A DNA stretch of 6,042 bases, taken from the NCBI GenBank assembly GCA_028714995.1, contig JAQTLI010000191.1:1-6042 (forward strand), read 5' to 3'. A program made the position numbers and the translations under genes. Under the pieces are notes generated by a model, which was given only the letters and a program-made list of their open reading frames with translations, had not been told where the DNA came from and ran no database searches. The DNA comes from Methylobacter sp. GTDB taxonomy: Bacteria > Pseudomonadota > Gammaproteobacteria > Methylococcales > Methylomonadaceae. Shown in pieces: positions 1 through 5,967 of the stretch (its first letter is position 1; each line of letters begins with the position of its first letter).

Positions 1-336
1 GGTAAGGCAGGCCTGTTAAAAGGCAAAAAAGCCACTTCGCATTGGACTACGTTGCAACTATTACAGGAATTCGGTGCCATACCCGTAAAACAGCGAGTGG
101 TCTGGGACGGCAACTTGATTACCGGGGGCGGCGTAACCGCAGGTCTTGATTTCGGCTTAGAAGTTGTTGCTGCACTGCGCGGAAAAACTTATGCCCAAAC
201 GATTCAGCTTGAGGCAGAGTATGATCCGGCTCCGCCTTATGATTCGGGTTCACCTGAAAAAGCCGATCCATTCGTTAGAGATAATCTTAAAGGCATATTT
301 GCGCCTCTGGTCGAGAATTTTAGACTGGCAATTTAA
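1..336 (+). CDS. DJ-1/PfpI family protein, isonitrile hydratase-like (3' part only)
   Basis: The frame is open from the first base and ends at TAA 334-336, giving the last 111 residues of a protein whose start lies left of the window. The visible part opens with the helix after the expected nucleophile elbow (KAGLLKGKKATSHW, residues 2-15). It continues with VVWDGNLITGGGVTAGLDF (residues 33-51) and the tail EYDPAPPYDSGSP (residues 73-85). This order and the GGGVTAG(L/I)DF block are typical of the isonitrile hydratase (cyclohexyl-isocyanide hydratase) branch of the DJ-1/PfpI fold, whose known members hydrate isonitriles to N-substituted formamides in the cytoplasm. The catalytic cysteine would be just upstream and is not visible, so activity cannot be judged. 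Family members are about 220-230 residues, so roughly half is missing. A general DJ-1/PfpI protein of another specificity is the main alternative. No strong terminator follows. Confidence 0.85.
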   Translation, partial: GKAGLLKGKKATSHWTTLQLLQEFGAIPVKQRVVWDGNLITGGGVTAGLDFGLEVVAALRGKTYAQTIQLEAEYDPAPPYDSGSPEKADPFVRDNLKGIFAPLVENFRLAI

Positions 337-655
337 TGTTTTAATCACCTGTATGGGTCGGAATTTACACCTCCGCCCCCCTCGCTATAGCACTGCAATA
401 CTGGACGTAGACGATCCAACTATTAACAACTAAAATGTTCAATTGTTAACGTGAGGATTGTTCATTGTTGAAACGTCTTATAATCGAACTGGCAATACTG
501 TTCGCACCGACCAGCCATGTAAATCCAGACATTGAGATAATTCAGTTCACTTTAATCATTTTTTAATTTAATGAGCTTATCCTTATACCAGCTAACAAAA
601 CTTACCTGTTTTTAATCGCTATTTAAATTCACTACAATCGGAGATCTGTTTAATA
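337..655. other. 319-base intergenic region upstream of skp
   Basis: No convincing gene is present. A frame of about 89 codons crossing 164-433 overlaps the end of the DJ-1-like gene and has no recognisable protein character. The stretch holds a 7-bp, bulged, G+C-rich hairpin (355-378) without a following T run, the direct-repeat and TATAAT element listed separately, and an A+T-rich leader from about 540 onward. A CGGAG ribosome binding site (639-643) precedes the skp start. If transcription starts near the TATAAT box, skp would have a leader of about 165 bases. Confidence 0.5.
436..484 (+). promoter_or_regulatory. Imperfect direct repeat ahead of a TATAAT box (candidate skp promoter/operator)
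   Basis: TGTTCAATTGTTAACGT (436-452) is repeated imperfectly as TGTTCATTGTTGAAACGT (459-476). The two copies start 23 bases apart, about two helical turns. Two bases after the second copy is a perfect -10 hexamer TATAAT (479-484). The best -35 match is poor: TTGTTC at 458-463, with only a 15-base spacer. A weak core promoter helped or blocked by a regulator on the repeats would fit, but this is inference and skp is about 170 bases away. No other TATAAT occurs before skp. Confidence 0.3.
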
Positions 656-1156
656 ATGAAAACGAAAATCGTCCTATTTTTAGGACTGCTGTTTATTACC
701 AATGTCAGTTTTGCTGAGTTAAAGATTGGCTTTGTTAATATACCTGCCGTTCTTGAGAAAGCTCCCCAAGCTGAAAAAGCCAAAAAACGTTTGGAACAAG
801 AGTTTTCACCACGCGATAAGAAATTGGTTGCTCAACAAAAAGAAATCGAAAATATGGCAGCAAAAATATCCAAAGATGCTGCTGTGATGGGTAAATCCGA
901 GCAAACAAAATTGGAAAATGATATTTTAAATAAAAAAAGGGATGCACAAAGAGCGCAACAGGAATTTAGCGAAGATTTTAATGTGCGTCGTAATGAAGAG
1001 TTGGGTAAATTACAAAATAAAATCGTTGAAGTTGTCCGGGGTATAGCCAAAGATCAAAGCTTTGATATATTACTCACCGATGGCGTTATTTATGCCGGCG
1101 AACAGATTGATGTCACGGCTCAAGTTCAACAAAAGTTAGCAACTCTGCCCAATTAA
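656..1156 (+). CDS. skp: Skp/OmpH family periplasmic chaperone
   Basis: This 166-residue protein starts at ATG 656, 12 bases after GGAG (640-643). Residues 1-20 form a Sec signal peptide: basic MKTK, a hydrophobic core, then SFA before the cut ahead of ELKIG. The mature N-terminus ELKIGFVNIPAVLEKAP is the conserved OmpH/Skp start. Residues about 35-115 are rich in Lys, Glu, Gln and Ala with heptad-like spacing, matching the two long coiled-coil arms. The C-terminal FDILLTDGVIYAGEQIDVT (about 139-157) returns to the beta-strand body that makes the trimer. Length is close to E. coli Skp (161). Known members are trimers that hold unfolded outer-membrane proteins in the periplasm on the way to the BAM complex. 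Skp normally lies between bamA and lpxD. Here it is flanked by unrelated genes, so it may be a second copy or a moved gene. Confidence 0.93.
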   Translation: MKTKIVLFLGLLFITNVSFAELKIGFVNIPAVLEKAPQAEKAKKRLEQEFSPRDKKLVAQQKEIENMAAKISKDAAVMGKSEQTKLENDILNKKRDAQRAQQEFSEDFNVRRNEELGKLQNKIVEVVRGIAKDQSFDILLTDGVIYAGEQIDVTAQVQQKLATLPN

Positions 1157-1166
1157 CTGATGTTAA

Positions 1167-1189
1167 CCGTCAGTCCTTTAGACCGACGG
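1167..1189 (+). terminator. Hairpin just after skp, possible terminator
   Basis: CCGTCAGTC (1167-1175) pairs with GACCGACGG (1181-1189) around a 5-base loop, with one A-C mismatch in nine pairs. It begins 11 bases after the skp stop, where a terminator is expected. Only three T residues follow (ATTTGG), so intrinsic termination would be weak. It may instead act as a 3'-end stabilising stem. Confidence 0.4.
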
Positions 1190-1203
1190 ATTTGGCAAGC
1201 CCA

Positions 1204-1234
1204 TCGTAAAGGTGATCGTCGATCCCCTTTACGA
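1204..1234. repeat. Long, nearly perfect inverted repeat (palindromic element)
   Basis: Outer arms TCGTAAAGG (1204-1212) and CCTTTACGA (1226-1234) are perfect 9-bp complements. Inside, after one T-C mismatch, GATC (1214-1217) pairs with GATC (1221-1224) around a 3-base loop GTC. That gives 13 pairs in 31 bases. No T run follows directly, though a T-rich stretch begins about 20 bases later. It lies between skp and a decayed gene. It could be a REP-like element, a bidirectional terminator stem, or the scar of a mobile element. Its symmetry is certain; its role is not. Confidence 0.5.
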
Positions 1235-1340
1235 ACATAATCCTCACTCTCCTTTATTTTTCCCTATCCGTTTTTGTCGATTTGTTCTCATCGAACTTTG
1301 CCGTTGCAATAAGGCAAATGCCGACATTTATATAAAAGCG

Positions 1341-1783
1341 CATCTTATGACACAATCCTTAGTTGCTAATCGGATATCAGGTTGTTTGCGTGATGGTGAT
1401 ACTGCCGCTCGCTTGGGGGGCGATGAATTTATTGTGATGCTGCCCTATATTTCCGATATTGCGGATATCGGTTGATGATTTTGGTACCGGTTATTCCTCG
1501 CTCAGTTACCTCAAGCGCGTTTTCCTATCAATACGCTTAAAATCGACAAATCATTTGTTAACGACATTACCACTAATCCAAGTGATAAGGCGATTGTTGC
1601 CGCTATTGTCGTAATGGCTCAGCAACTCAAACTCGAAGTGGTTGCGGAAAGTGTGACGCAATTAGAGCTATTACGCGAACTGCGCTGTCACTATGTTCAA
1701 GGGTATTACTCAGTAAACCGCTGTCGGCGGACAAGGTTCTGTTTCTTTTGCAGCAAGGGAAGTTTCCTTCAGCTGAAGCATGA
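1341..1783 (+). pseudogene. Degenerate GGDEF-EAL (diguanylate cyclase/phosphodiesterase) gene
   Basis: Three frames must be joined to read it. Frame 3 from about 1341 gives VANRISGCLRDGDTAARLGGDEFIVMLP, the centre of a GGDEF domain. It has an intact GGDEF (1416-1430) and an RxxD inhibitory site (RDGD) five residues before it. That frame stops at TGA 1474-1476. From 1471, frame 1 reads VDDFGTGYSSLSYLKR, deep inside an EAL domain, so the end of GGDEF and the first half of EAL, including the EAL motif, are deleted. Two extra bases (1519-1520) return the frame to FPINTLKIDKSF and on to VQGYY. A missing T at about 1710 (TTC to TC) then shifts it, and the true tail reads SKPLSADKVLFLLQQGKFP up to TGA 1781-1783. 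Few residues remain in either active site. No start, signal or GGDEF beginning is recognisable upstream. Intact relatives make or break cyclic di-GMP; this copy cannot. Confidence 0.85.
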
Positions 1784-2094
1784 CATTACTTTTCACACGT
1801 AGAATTTCGGTTTCGCAGTTTTGCTCCTAATACGCTGCATACTTAAGTCAACTAAACTAACACCAGAATGTGTGAAAGCAATTCTGTTTTTGACACGCCG
1901 CCATAAAAAACGCCAAAATTATTGATAATCCTTACACATTCTTCAATGTGAATAATTAAATGTTGCGAAAAGGATTGGATGACGATTTTCCTTATACTCC
2001 CGCTCTTTAGATTTATATAGCTGTAGCATCTGCATTGGCAACAGCGCACACCTTGCAAAGGTATCGGCGATAACACAAAAGGGGATTGATTTAC
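1784..2094. other. 311-base intergenic region before the K+ channel gene
   Basis: No believable gene is seen. A 90-codon minus-strand frame (1852-2124) runs into the channel gene and resembles no family I know. The region has a weak terminator (1864-1891) and an A+T-rich middle. A TATACT hexamer (1993-1998) resembles a -10 box, but its nearest -35-like TTGGAT (1975-1980) is only 12 bases away, so I do not call a promoter. The right end carries AAGGGGA (2079-2085), the ribosome binding site of the channel. Confidence 0.4.
1864..1891 (+). terminator. Weak intrinsic terminator after the decayed GGDEF-EAL gene
   Basis: CAGAAT (1864-1869) pairs with ATTCTG (1881-1886). Two more pairs form inside (TG 1871-1872 with CA 1879-1880) after a bulged G, leaving a 6-base loop. 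TTTTT (1887-1891) follows at once. The stem is A+T-rich and short, so strength is doubtful. The place, about 80 bases after the old stop codon, suits a leftover terminator. Confidence 0.4.
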
Positions 2095-2943
2095 ATGCGA
2101 AATCGCATAAAAACATTGCGACACACTTTATACAATGTCATTTATCAAGCCAACACACCCGCAGGACGCGGGTTCGATATCGTTTTAATTATTTGCATTC
2201 TGGCCAGTGTTTTGACAATCGTGCTGGACAGCGTTGCAGATATCAGTCAGCAGTATGGTAAATTGCTGTTTACGGCAGAATGGGTTTTTACCGCAATTTT
2301 CACTGCTGAGTACATACTCCGAATCTTCTGCACACCACGGCCATTCAAATACGTATTCAGTTTCTACGGTGTCATCGATCTATTGGCAATACTCCCTACC
2401 TATTTCAGCCTTTTCATGCCTGGCTCCCAGTACCTTCTGGTTATTCGTATCCTGAGGGTTTTGCGGATATTCCGTATCCTGAAGCTGGTCCGCTTTATCA
2501 ATCAATCCAACCTGCTTATTAATGCCATGTTGGCTAGTCGACTCAAGATCACCATTTTTATGTTCGCCATCATCACTCTGCTGGTGATTTTCGGTTCGGC
2601 CATGTATTTGATTGAAGGTCCGGAAAATGGCTTCACCAACATACCGGTAAGCATCTATTGGTCAGTGGTAACCTTGACTACGGTGGGCTTTGGCGACATC
2701 ACGCCAAAAACCGATCTGGGGCGAGCCATCGCGTCAATAGTAATGGTGACCGGTTATGCCATTATCGCCGTGCCCACCGGTATATTTACCGCCGAACTAT
2801 CCCACACAATGAAGAGGCAAAAAGCACGCACCGATAAACGGATTTGTACAAAGTGCCGGAAAAGCGGGCATGAGCCGGACGCAAATTACTGCCGCATCTG
2901 TGGCGAAGAACTATCCCGTCCGGTCGAAGATAGGGCACGCTAA
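2095..2943 (+). CDS. Voltage-gated potassium channel with C-terminal zinc ribbon
   Basis: This is a 282-residue inner-membrane channel with six membrane helices. S1 is about 28-47, S2 57-78, S3 87-108, S4 113-134, S5 151-174, a pore loop 183-201 and S6 210-233. S4 carries a basic residue at every third position (R118, R121, R124, R127, K130, R133), the mark of a voltage sensor. The selectivity filter is TVGFGD (196-201), which specifies K+, and S6 has the bend motif AVPTG (225-229). As in Kv channels, four subunits would form the pore. After S6, a cytoplasmic tail holds CTKC (251-254) and CRIC (266-269), a four-cysteine zinc ribbon ending in GEEL. ATG 2095 is preferred because AAGGGGA lies 9 bases upstream; a TTG at 2086 in the same frame would overlap that spacing. 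It stands alone, with no partner gene next to it. The channel call is very secure; the job of the ribbon is not known to me. Confidence 0.95.
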   Translation: MRNRIKTLRHTLYNVIYQANTPAGRGFDIVLIICILASVLTIVLDSVADISQQYGKLLFTAEWVFTAIFTAEYILRIFCTPRPFKYVFSFYGVIDLLAILPTYFSLFMPGSQYLLVIRILRVLRIFRILKLVRFINQSNLLINAMLASRLKITIFMFAIITLLVIFGSAMYLIEGPENGFTNIPVSIYWSVVTLTTVGFGDITPKTDLGRAIASIVMVTGYAIIAVPTGIFTAELSHTMKRQKARTDKRICTKCRKSGHEPDANYCRICGEELSRPVEDRAR

Positions 2944-2959
2944 TTCCGGTTTTAAGTTT

Positions 2960-3001
2960 GCCCGATCTAAGATTGCCGCGCAGATACGGGCTACTTGTTT
3001 T
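2960..3001 (+). terminator. Probable intrinsic terminator of the K+ channel gene
   Basis: GCCCG-ATCT (2960-2968) pairs with AGAT (2982-2985) and CGGGC (2987-2991), with a single bulged A at 2986. That gives nine pairs around a 13-base loop. A T-rich tail, TACTTGTTTT (2992-3001), follows. It starts 16 bases after the channel stop codon. The large loop and interrupted T run make it imperfect. Confidence 0.45.
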
Positions 3002-3084
3002 CCAAAAACAATGTCATAAGCTTTCTTCCTGATCAGCTTTGACGCTGTTGGCAAGTATTCGGCGCTGAAAAACAATGTTGCGCA

Positions 3085-3090
3085 TATAAT
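3085..3090 (+). promoter_or_regulatory. TATAAT -10 box ahead of the small membrane protein gene
   Basis: A perfect -10 hexamer lies 32 bases before ATG 3123. A start of transcription near 3097 would leave a leader of about 25 bases. No good -35 sits at 16-18 bases. TTGGCA (3048-3053) matches the -35 consensus at five of six but is 31 bases away; it would pair at 17 bases with a poorer AACAAT (3071-3076). Which of the two is used cannot be told by eye. Confidence 0.4.
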
Positions 3091-3122
3091 ACGGTGGTTG
3101 AACACTAACTTTCGATCAAACC

Positions 3123-3560
3123 ATGAAAAAATTCCTGCTTTCGCTTTTGGCTATCTTCTTGATTATCGAGGAATGGCTTTGGGATTTACTGACGGCATTC
3201 GGGCGCCTATTATTCCAGTGGTTGAATCTGGAACAATTTGAACAATGGCTCAGACAGACGGATTCGACCATGGCGCTGGTAGCATTTAGTATTCCGATAT
3301 TGATTGTTACGCCGATCAATCTAGCGGCATTCGGGTTGATTGCGAAGGGATTGATTCTGCAAGGTATCCTGACGGAATTATTGGCAAAAATACTCGGTAC
3401 TTTGCTGGTAGCCAGAGTGTTTGCGCTGACCAAACCGCAGCTATTAACCTTTGCCTTCCTTAATATCATATACACTACCATTACTCATTGGTTGCATTGG
3501 GCACATGCTAAAGTCATCGAAACTACAGTTTATCGCTGGATGAAAAAACTGAGAGCCTGA
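3123..3560 (+). CDS. Small integral membrane protein of unknown function (EEWLW type)
   Basis: The protein has 145 residues and no known function. It begins MKKFLLSLLAIFLIIEEWLWD, where a hydrophobic segment (about 4-15) runs straight into the EEWLWD block (16-21). This feature recurs in small uncharacterised membrane proteins of proteobacteria, as far as I recall. Two further hydrophobic segments follow at about 50-73 (with a TPINL turn) and 77-100, then an amphipathic, basic tail ending YRWMKKLRA. The retained EEW just after the first segment and the lack of a cleavage site argue against a secreted protein and for an inner-membrane one. There is no clear ribosome binding site before ATG 3123, so translation may be weak or start unusually. 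The next gene begins 22-58 bases downstream with no terminator between, so the two may share a transcript. Confidence 0.75.
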   Translation: MKKFLLSLLAIFLIIEEWLWDLLTAFGRLLFQWLNLEQFEQWLRQTDSTMALVAFSIPILIVTPINLAAFGLIAKGLILQGILTELLAKILGTLLVARVFALTKPQLLTFAFLNIIYTTITHWLHWAHAKVIETTVYRWMKKLRA

Positions 3561-3618
3561 GGATCTACGAGTCGACAGAAACTTGTGTTTTTTCAGTTCA
3601 TGCAACGGACATGTCATT

Positions 3619-5967
3619 TTGAGAACAAGATCTATTAAACCGGTAAGCTACCGACTCAGTTGGTTAGCCTCTTTATTTGCGTCAATATCTGATTATAAAT
3701 CGCTTTCTTTAGCTGACGACGGAATTCTTCTGACGGGAGGTGAATCCGGTCATAACAGAATTTCATATCTTGCTGTAAATCCTGACATAATGGTAAAGCA
3801 GGGGTTTTTCTGGAATGTATTGCTTATCCCCCTGGGAAATGGAGATATTCTACGCTTTAAAGGTGTGGCTAAGAAGGAGTCGGAGTCGTTGCAAAAGGCG
3901 CTTAATAATCAATACCGCAGCTATATTAAAGCCTATTACCAACGCATTGCGCCTGATTTTCAGCAAGCCTATCAACAGGCACGTGTTTCGTTTTCGGGAC
4001 AACGTTATATTCGTTATGCTGTTGCACAGCAATGGTTTGTAAATCACCAGCATTTGGCGGAAGGGATAAAACGCCAGGATATTCAAGTTTTTTTGCCTCC
4101 TGAAGCACTGCAGTATCTAAAGGCGCTCCATCCGCTGTTAACGCAAGGTTATGGCTACATTGACAAACGCAATAAAGCCTATGTACAGAAGCAATTGACA
4201 ACCTTTCAATTGTTTTTTGATCAGGTGGAAAGTAATCCGCTAACGGCCAATCAACGTAAGGCTTGTGTTATTGATGAGCAACATAATTTAGTGTTGGCAG
4301 GTGCCGGTACCGGCAAGACCAGTACCATGATTGGTCGTGCCGGATATTTAATAAAAGCGGGGATTGCCCCGCCGGAAAAAATCCTGATGCTGGCGTTTGC
4401 CCGTAAGGCTGCAGAGGAGATGGATGAGCGTATCCGGACCCAATTGGGAATTAATAACCTGACCGCGAAAACCTTTCACGGTCTTGGCAAACACATCATC
4501 ACTCGGGTGGAAGGTGTGGTGCCGGCCATCAATAAAATGGCTGAAGACGAACGTCTTCGGATTCATTTTGTCGACGAACAGATTCAGCGCTTATTGCAGG
4601 ATGAGCTTTATAAATCACGCTTGGTCACGTATTTTTTACGGTTTAGCCATCCCTATAAAAGCGCCTTCAAATTTACAAGTCTGGGCGAATACAACAATTA
4701 CATTCTGGAAAATGACCTACGCACGCTACAGGGCGAACTGGTAAAAAGTTATGAAGAATGTGAGATTGCCAATTTTCTGTTTCGTCAGGGCATAGCCTAT
4801 CAATATGAAGCCAATTATCAGGTGAATACTTCGGGGCCGGATTATCGTGCTTACCGGCCGGATTTTTATTTGCCAGATTATGATATTTATATTGAACATT
4901 TTGCCGTCAATGAAAATAATCAAACACCACCGTTTATTGAGCAGCAGAGTTATCTGGACGGCATGGCATGGAAACGGGCATTACATCAAAAGCATCAAAC
5001 TCAATTGATTGAGACCTATAGTTATCTAAAACAGCAAGGTATTTTGACGCAATCTTTGGAAGATAAACTGCTTCAAGCAGGCGTTAAATTTAAGCCCTTA
5101 GCCAACGATCAACTGCTGATTAATTTAAATCAATTAGGGCGGGTTTCGGAATTTAGCCATTTGTTAGCTCAAATGCTGGCATTGTTTAAAGCGGCTTGCC
5201 TGAACTTAAAAAGCCTGGTGTCACTCGCCAAACAACATGAAGATCATGAGCGCATGCAGGCAGCCGCATTTTTGTTTGAGCCGATTTATGAAGTGTATCA
5301 ACAGCATTTGCGCGATACCGATACGATAGATTTTGAAGATATGATCGGCAGGGCGATCGAGTATGTCGAAGACGGGCGTTACCATTCACCTTACCGTCAT
5401 CTATTGGTCGATGAATTCCAGGATATTTCCGCCAGTCGAGCCAGGCTGGTGAAGGCATTATTAGCGCAAAATCCGGATAACAGCCTGTTTTGCGTGGGCG
5501 ACGACTGGCAGTCGATCTATCGTTTTACCGGCAGCGATGTCACTCTTACCAAGGAATTTGAACAATATTTTGGTTATACGGCCACCAGCGTGCTGGATAA
5601 AACCTTTCGCTTTAACAACAAAATCGGCGCTGTCGCATCGCGATTTGTCATGCAAAATTCAACGCAAATCGCCAAGAAGATCCAAAGCCATACTATCGTC
5701 GAACACGCTGCGGTCTCTTTAATCAAGACCCCTCAGGATCAGGTCGGATTGAATGCCGCGTTATCAGCCATTAATGATAAAACCGATGCGAAGGCCAGCG
5801 TGCTGATCTTGGCTCGATTCAATTCCAGAAAACCGGATTTGTCTACCTTGTCGCGACAATACCCGAAATTAAAACTGCAATTTATGAGCGTGCATGCTTC
5901 AAAAGGCAAAGAAGCTGATTACGTGATCGTGCTGGGACTTGAAAAAGGCAAGCAGGGTTTTCCGTGA
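3619..5967 (+). CDS. helD: Helicase IV-like UvrD-family DNA helicase with embedded nuclease-like domain, truncated before motif VI
   Basis: This is a 3'-5' superfamily 1 helicase most like HelD (helicase IV). Residues are numbered from TTG 3619. The start is uncertain because no good ribosome binding site is visible; TTG 3583 adds 12 residues. The N-terminal HelD region (about 10-200) leads to Walker A AGAGTGKTS (227-235), LAFARKAAEEMDERI (258-272), TFHGLG (285-290), Walker B DEFQD (598-602), GDDWQSIYRF (627-636), LDKTFRFN (659-666) and motif V, SVHASKGKEADYV. Residues about 373-468 form an insertion absent from E. coli HelD, with an early Glu (382), YE (397), RPDF (413-416), IEHF (425-428), WKR and LIETYSY (463-469). 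This looks like a PD-(D/E)XK nuclease fold, although the usual E-x-K is EHF. The frame ends GFP-TGA, so motif VI (EERRLFYVALTRAR in relatives) and about 80 residues are missing. Its arginine is needed for ATP hydrolysis, so this copy is probably inactive. Confidence 0.88.
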   Translation: MRTRSIKPVSYRLSWLASLFASISDYKSLSLADDGILLTGGESGHNRISYLAVNPDIMVKQGFFWNVLLIPLGNGDILRFKGVAKKESESLQKALNNQYRSYIKAYYQRIAPDFQQAYQQARVSFSGQRYIRYAVAQQWFVNHQHLAEGIKRQDIQVFLPPEALQYLKALHPLLTQGYGYIDKRNKAYVQKQLTTFQLFFDQVESNPLTANQRKACVIDEQHNLVLAGAGTGKTSTMIGRAGYLIKAGIAPPEKILMLAFARKAAEEMDERIRTQLGINNLTAKTFHGLGKHIITRVEGVVPAINKMAEDERLRIHFVDEQIQRLLQDELYKSRLVTYFLRFSHPYKSAFKFTSLGEYNNYILENDLRTLQGELVKSYEECEIANFLFRQGIAYQYEANYQVNTSGPDYRAYRPDFYLPDYDIYIEHFAVNENNQTPPFIEQQSYLDGMAWKRALHQKHQTQLIETYSYLKQQGILTQSLEDKLLQAGVKFKPLANDQLLINLNQLGRVSEFSHLLAQMLALFKAACLNLKSLVSLAKQHEDHERMQAAAFLFEPIYEVYQQHLRDTDTIDFEDMIGRAIEYVEDGRYHSPYRHLLVDEFQDISASRARLVKALLAQNPDNSLFCVGDDWQSIYRFTGSDVTLTKEFEQYFGYTATSVLDKTFRFNNKIGAVASRFVMQNSTQIAKKIQSHTIVEHAAVSLIKTPQDQVGLNAALSAINDKTDAKASVLILARFNSRKPDLSTLSRQYPKLKLQFMSVHASKGKEADYVIVLGLEKGKQGFP

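Noticed and set aside
355..378. Bulged 7-bp hairpin after the DJ-1-like gene
   Set aside because: It is followed by CCCTCGC rather than a T run, so terminator function is not supported.
164..433. 89-codon + strand open frame overlapping the DJ-1-like gene
   Set aside because: It lies mostly inside the real gene in another frame, has unnatural composition and resembles no family.
1212..1340. Reading the GGDEF frame back to 1212 as part of the protein
   Set aside because: Residues before about 1341 do not match a GGDEF domain, and the frame would begin inside the palindrome. It is an open frame by chance.
1975..1998. TTGGAT and TATACT as a promoter for the K+ channel
   Set aside because: The spacer is only 12 bases, too short for a sigma-70 type promoter.
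1852..2124. 90-codon minus-strand open frame before the channel gene
   Set aside because: It overlaps the channel start, is rich in Cys and Ser without domain features, and has no convincing start signals.
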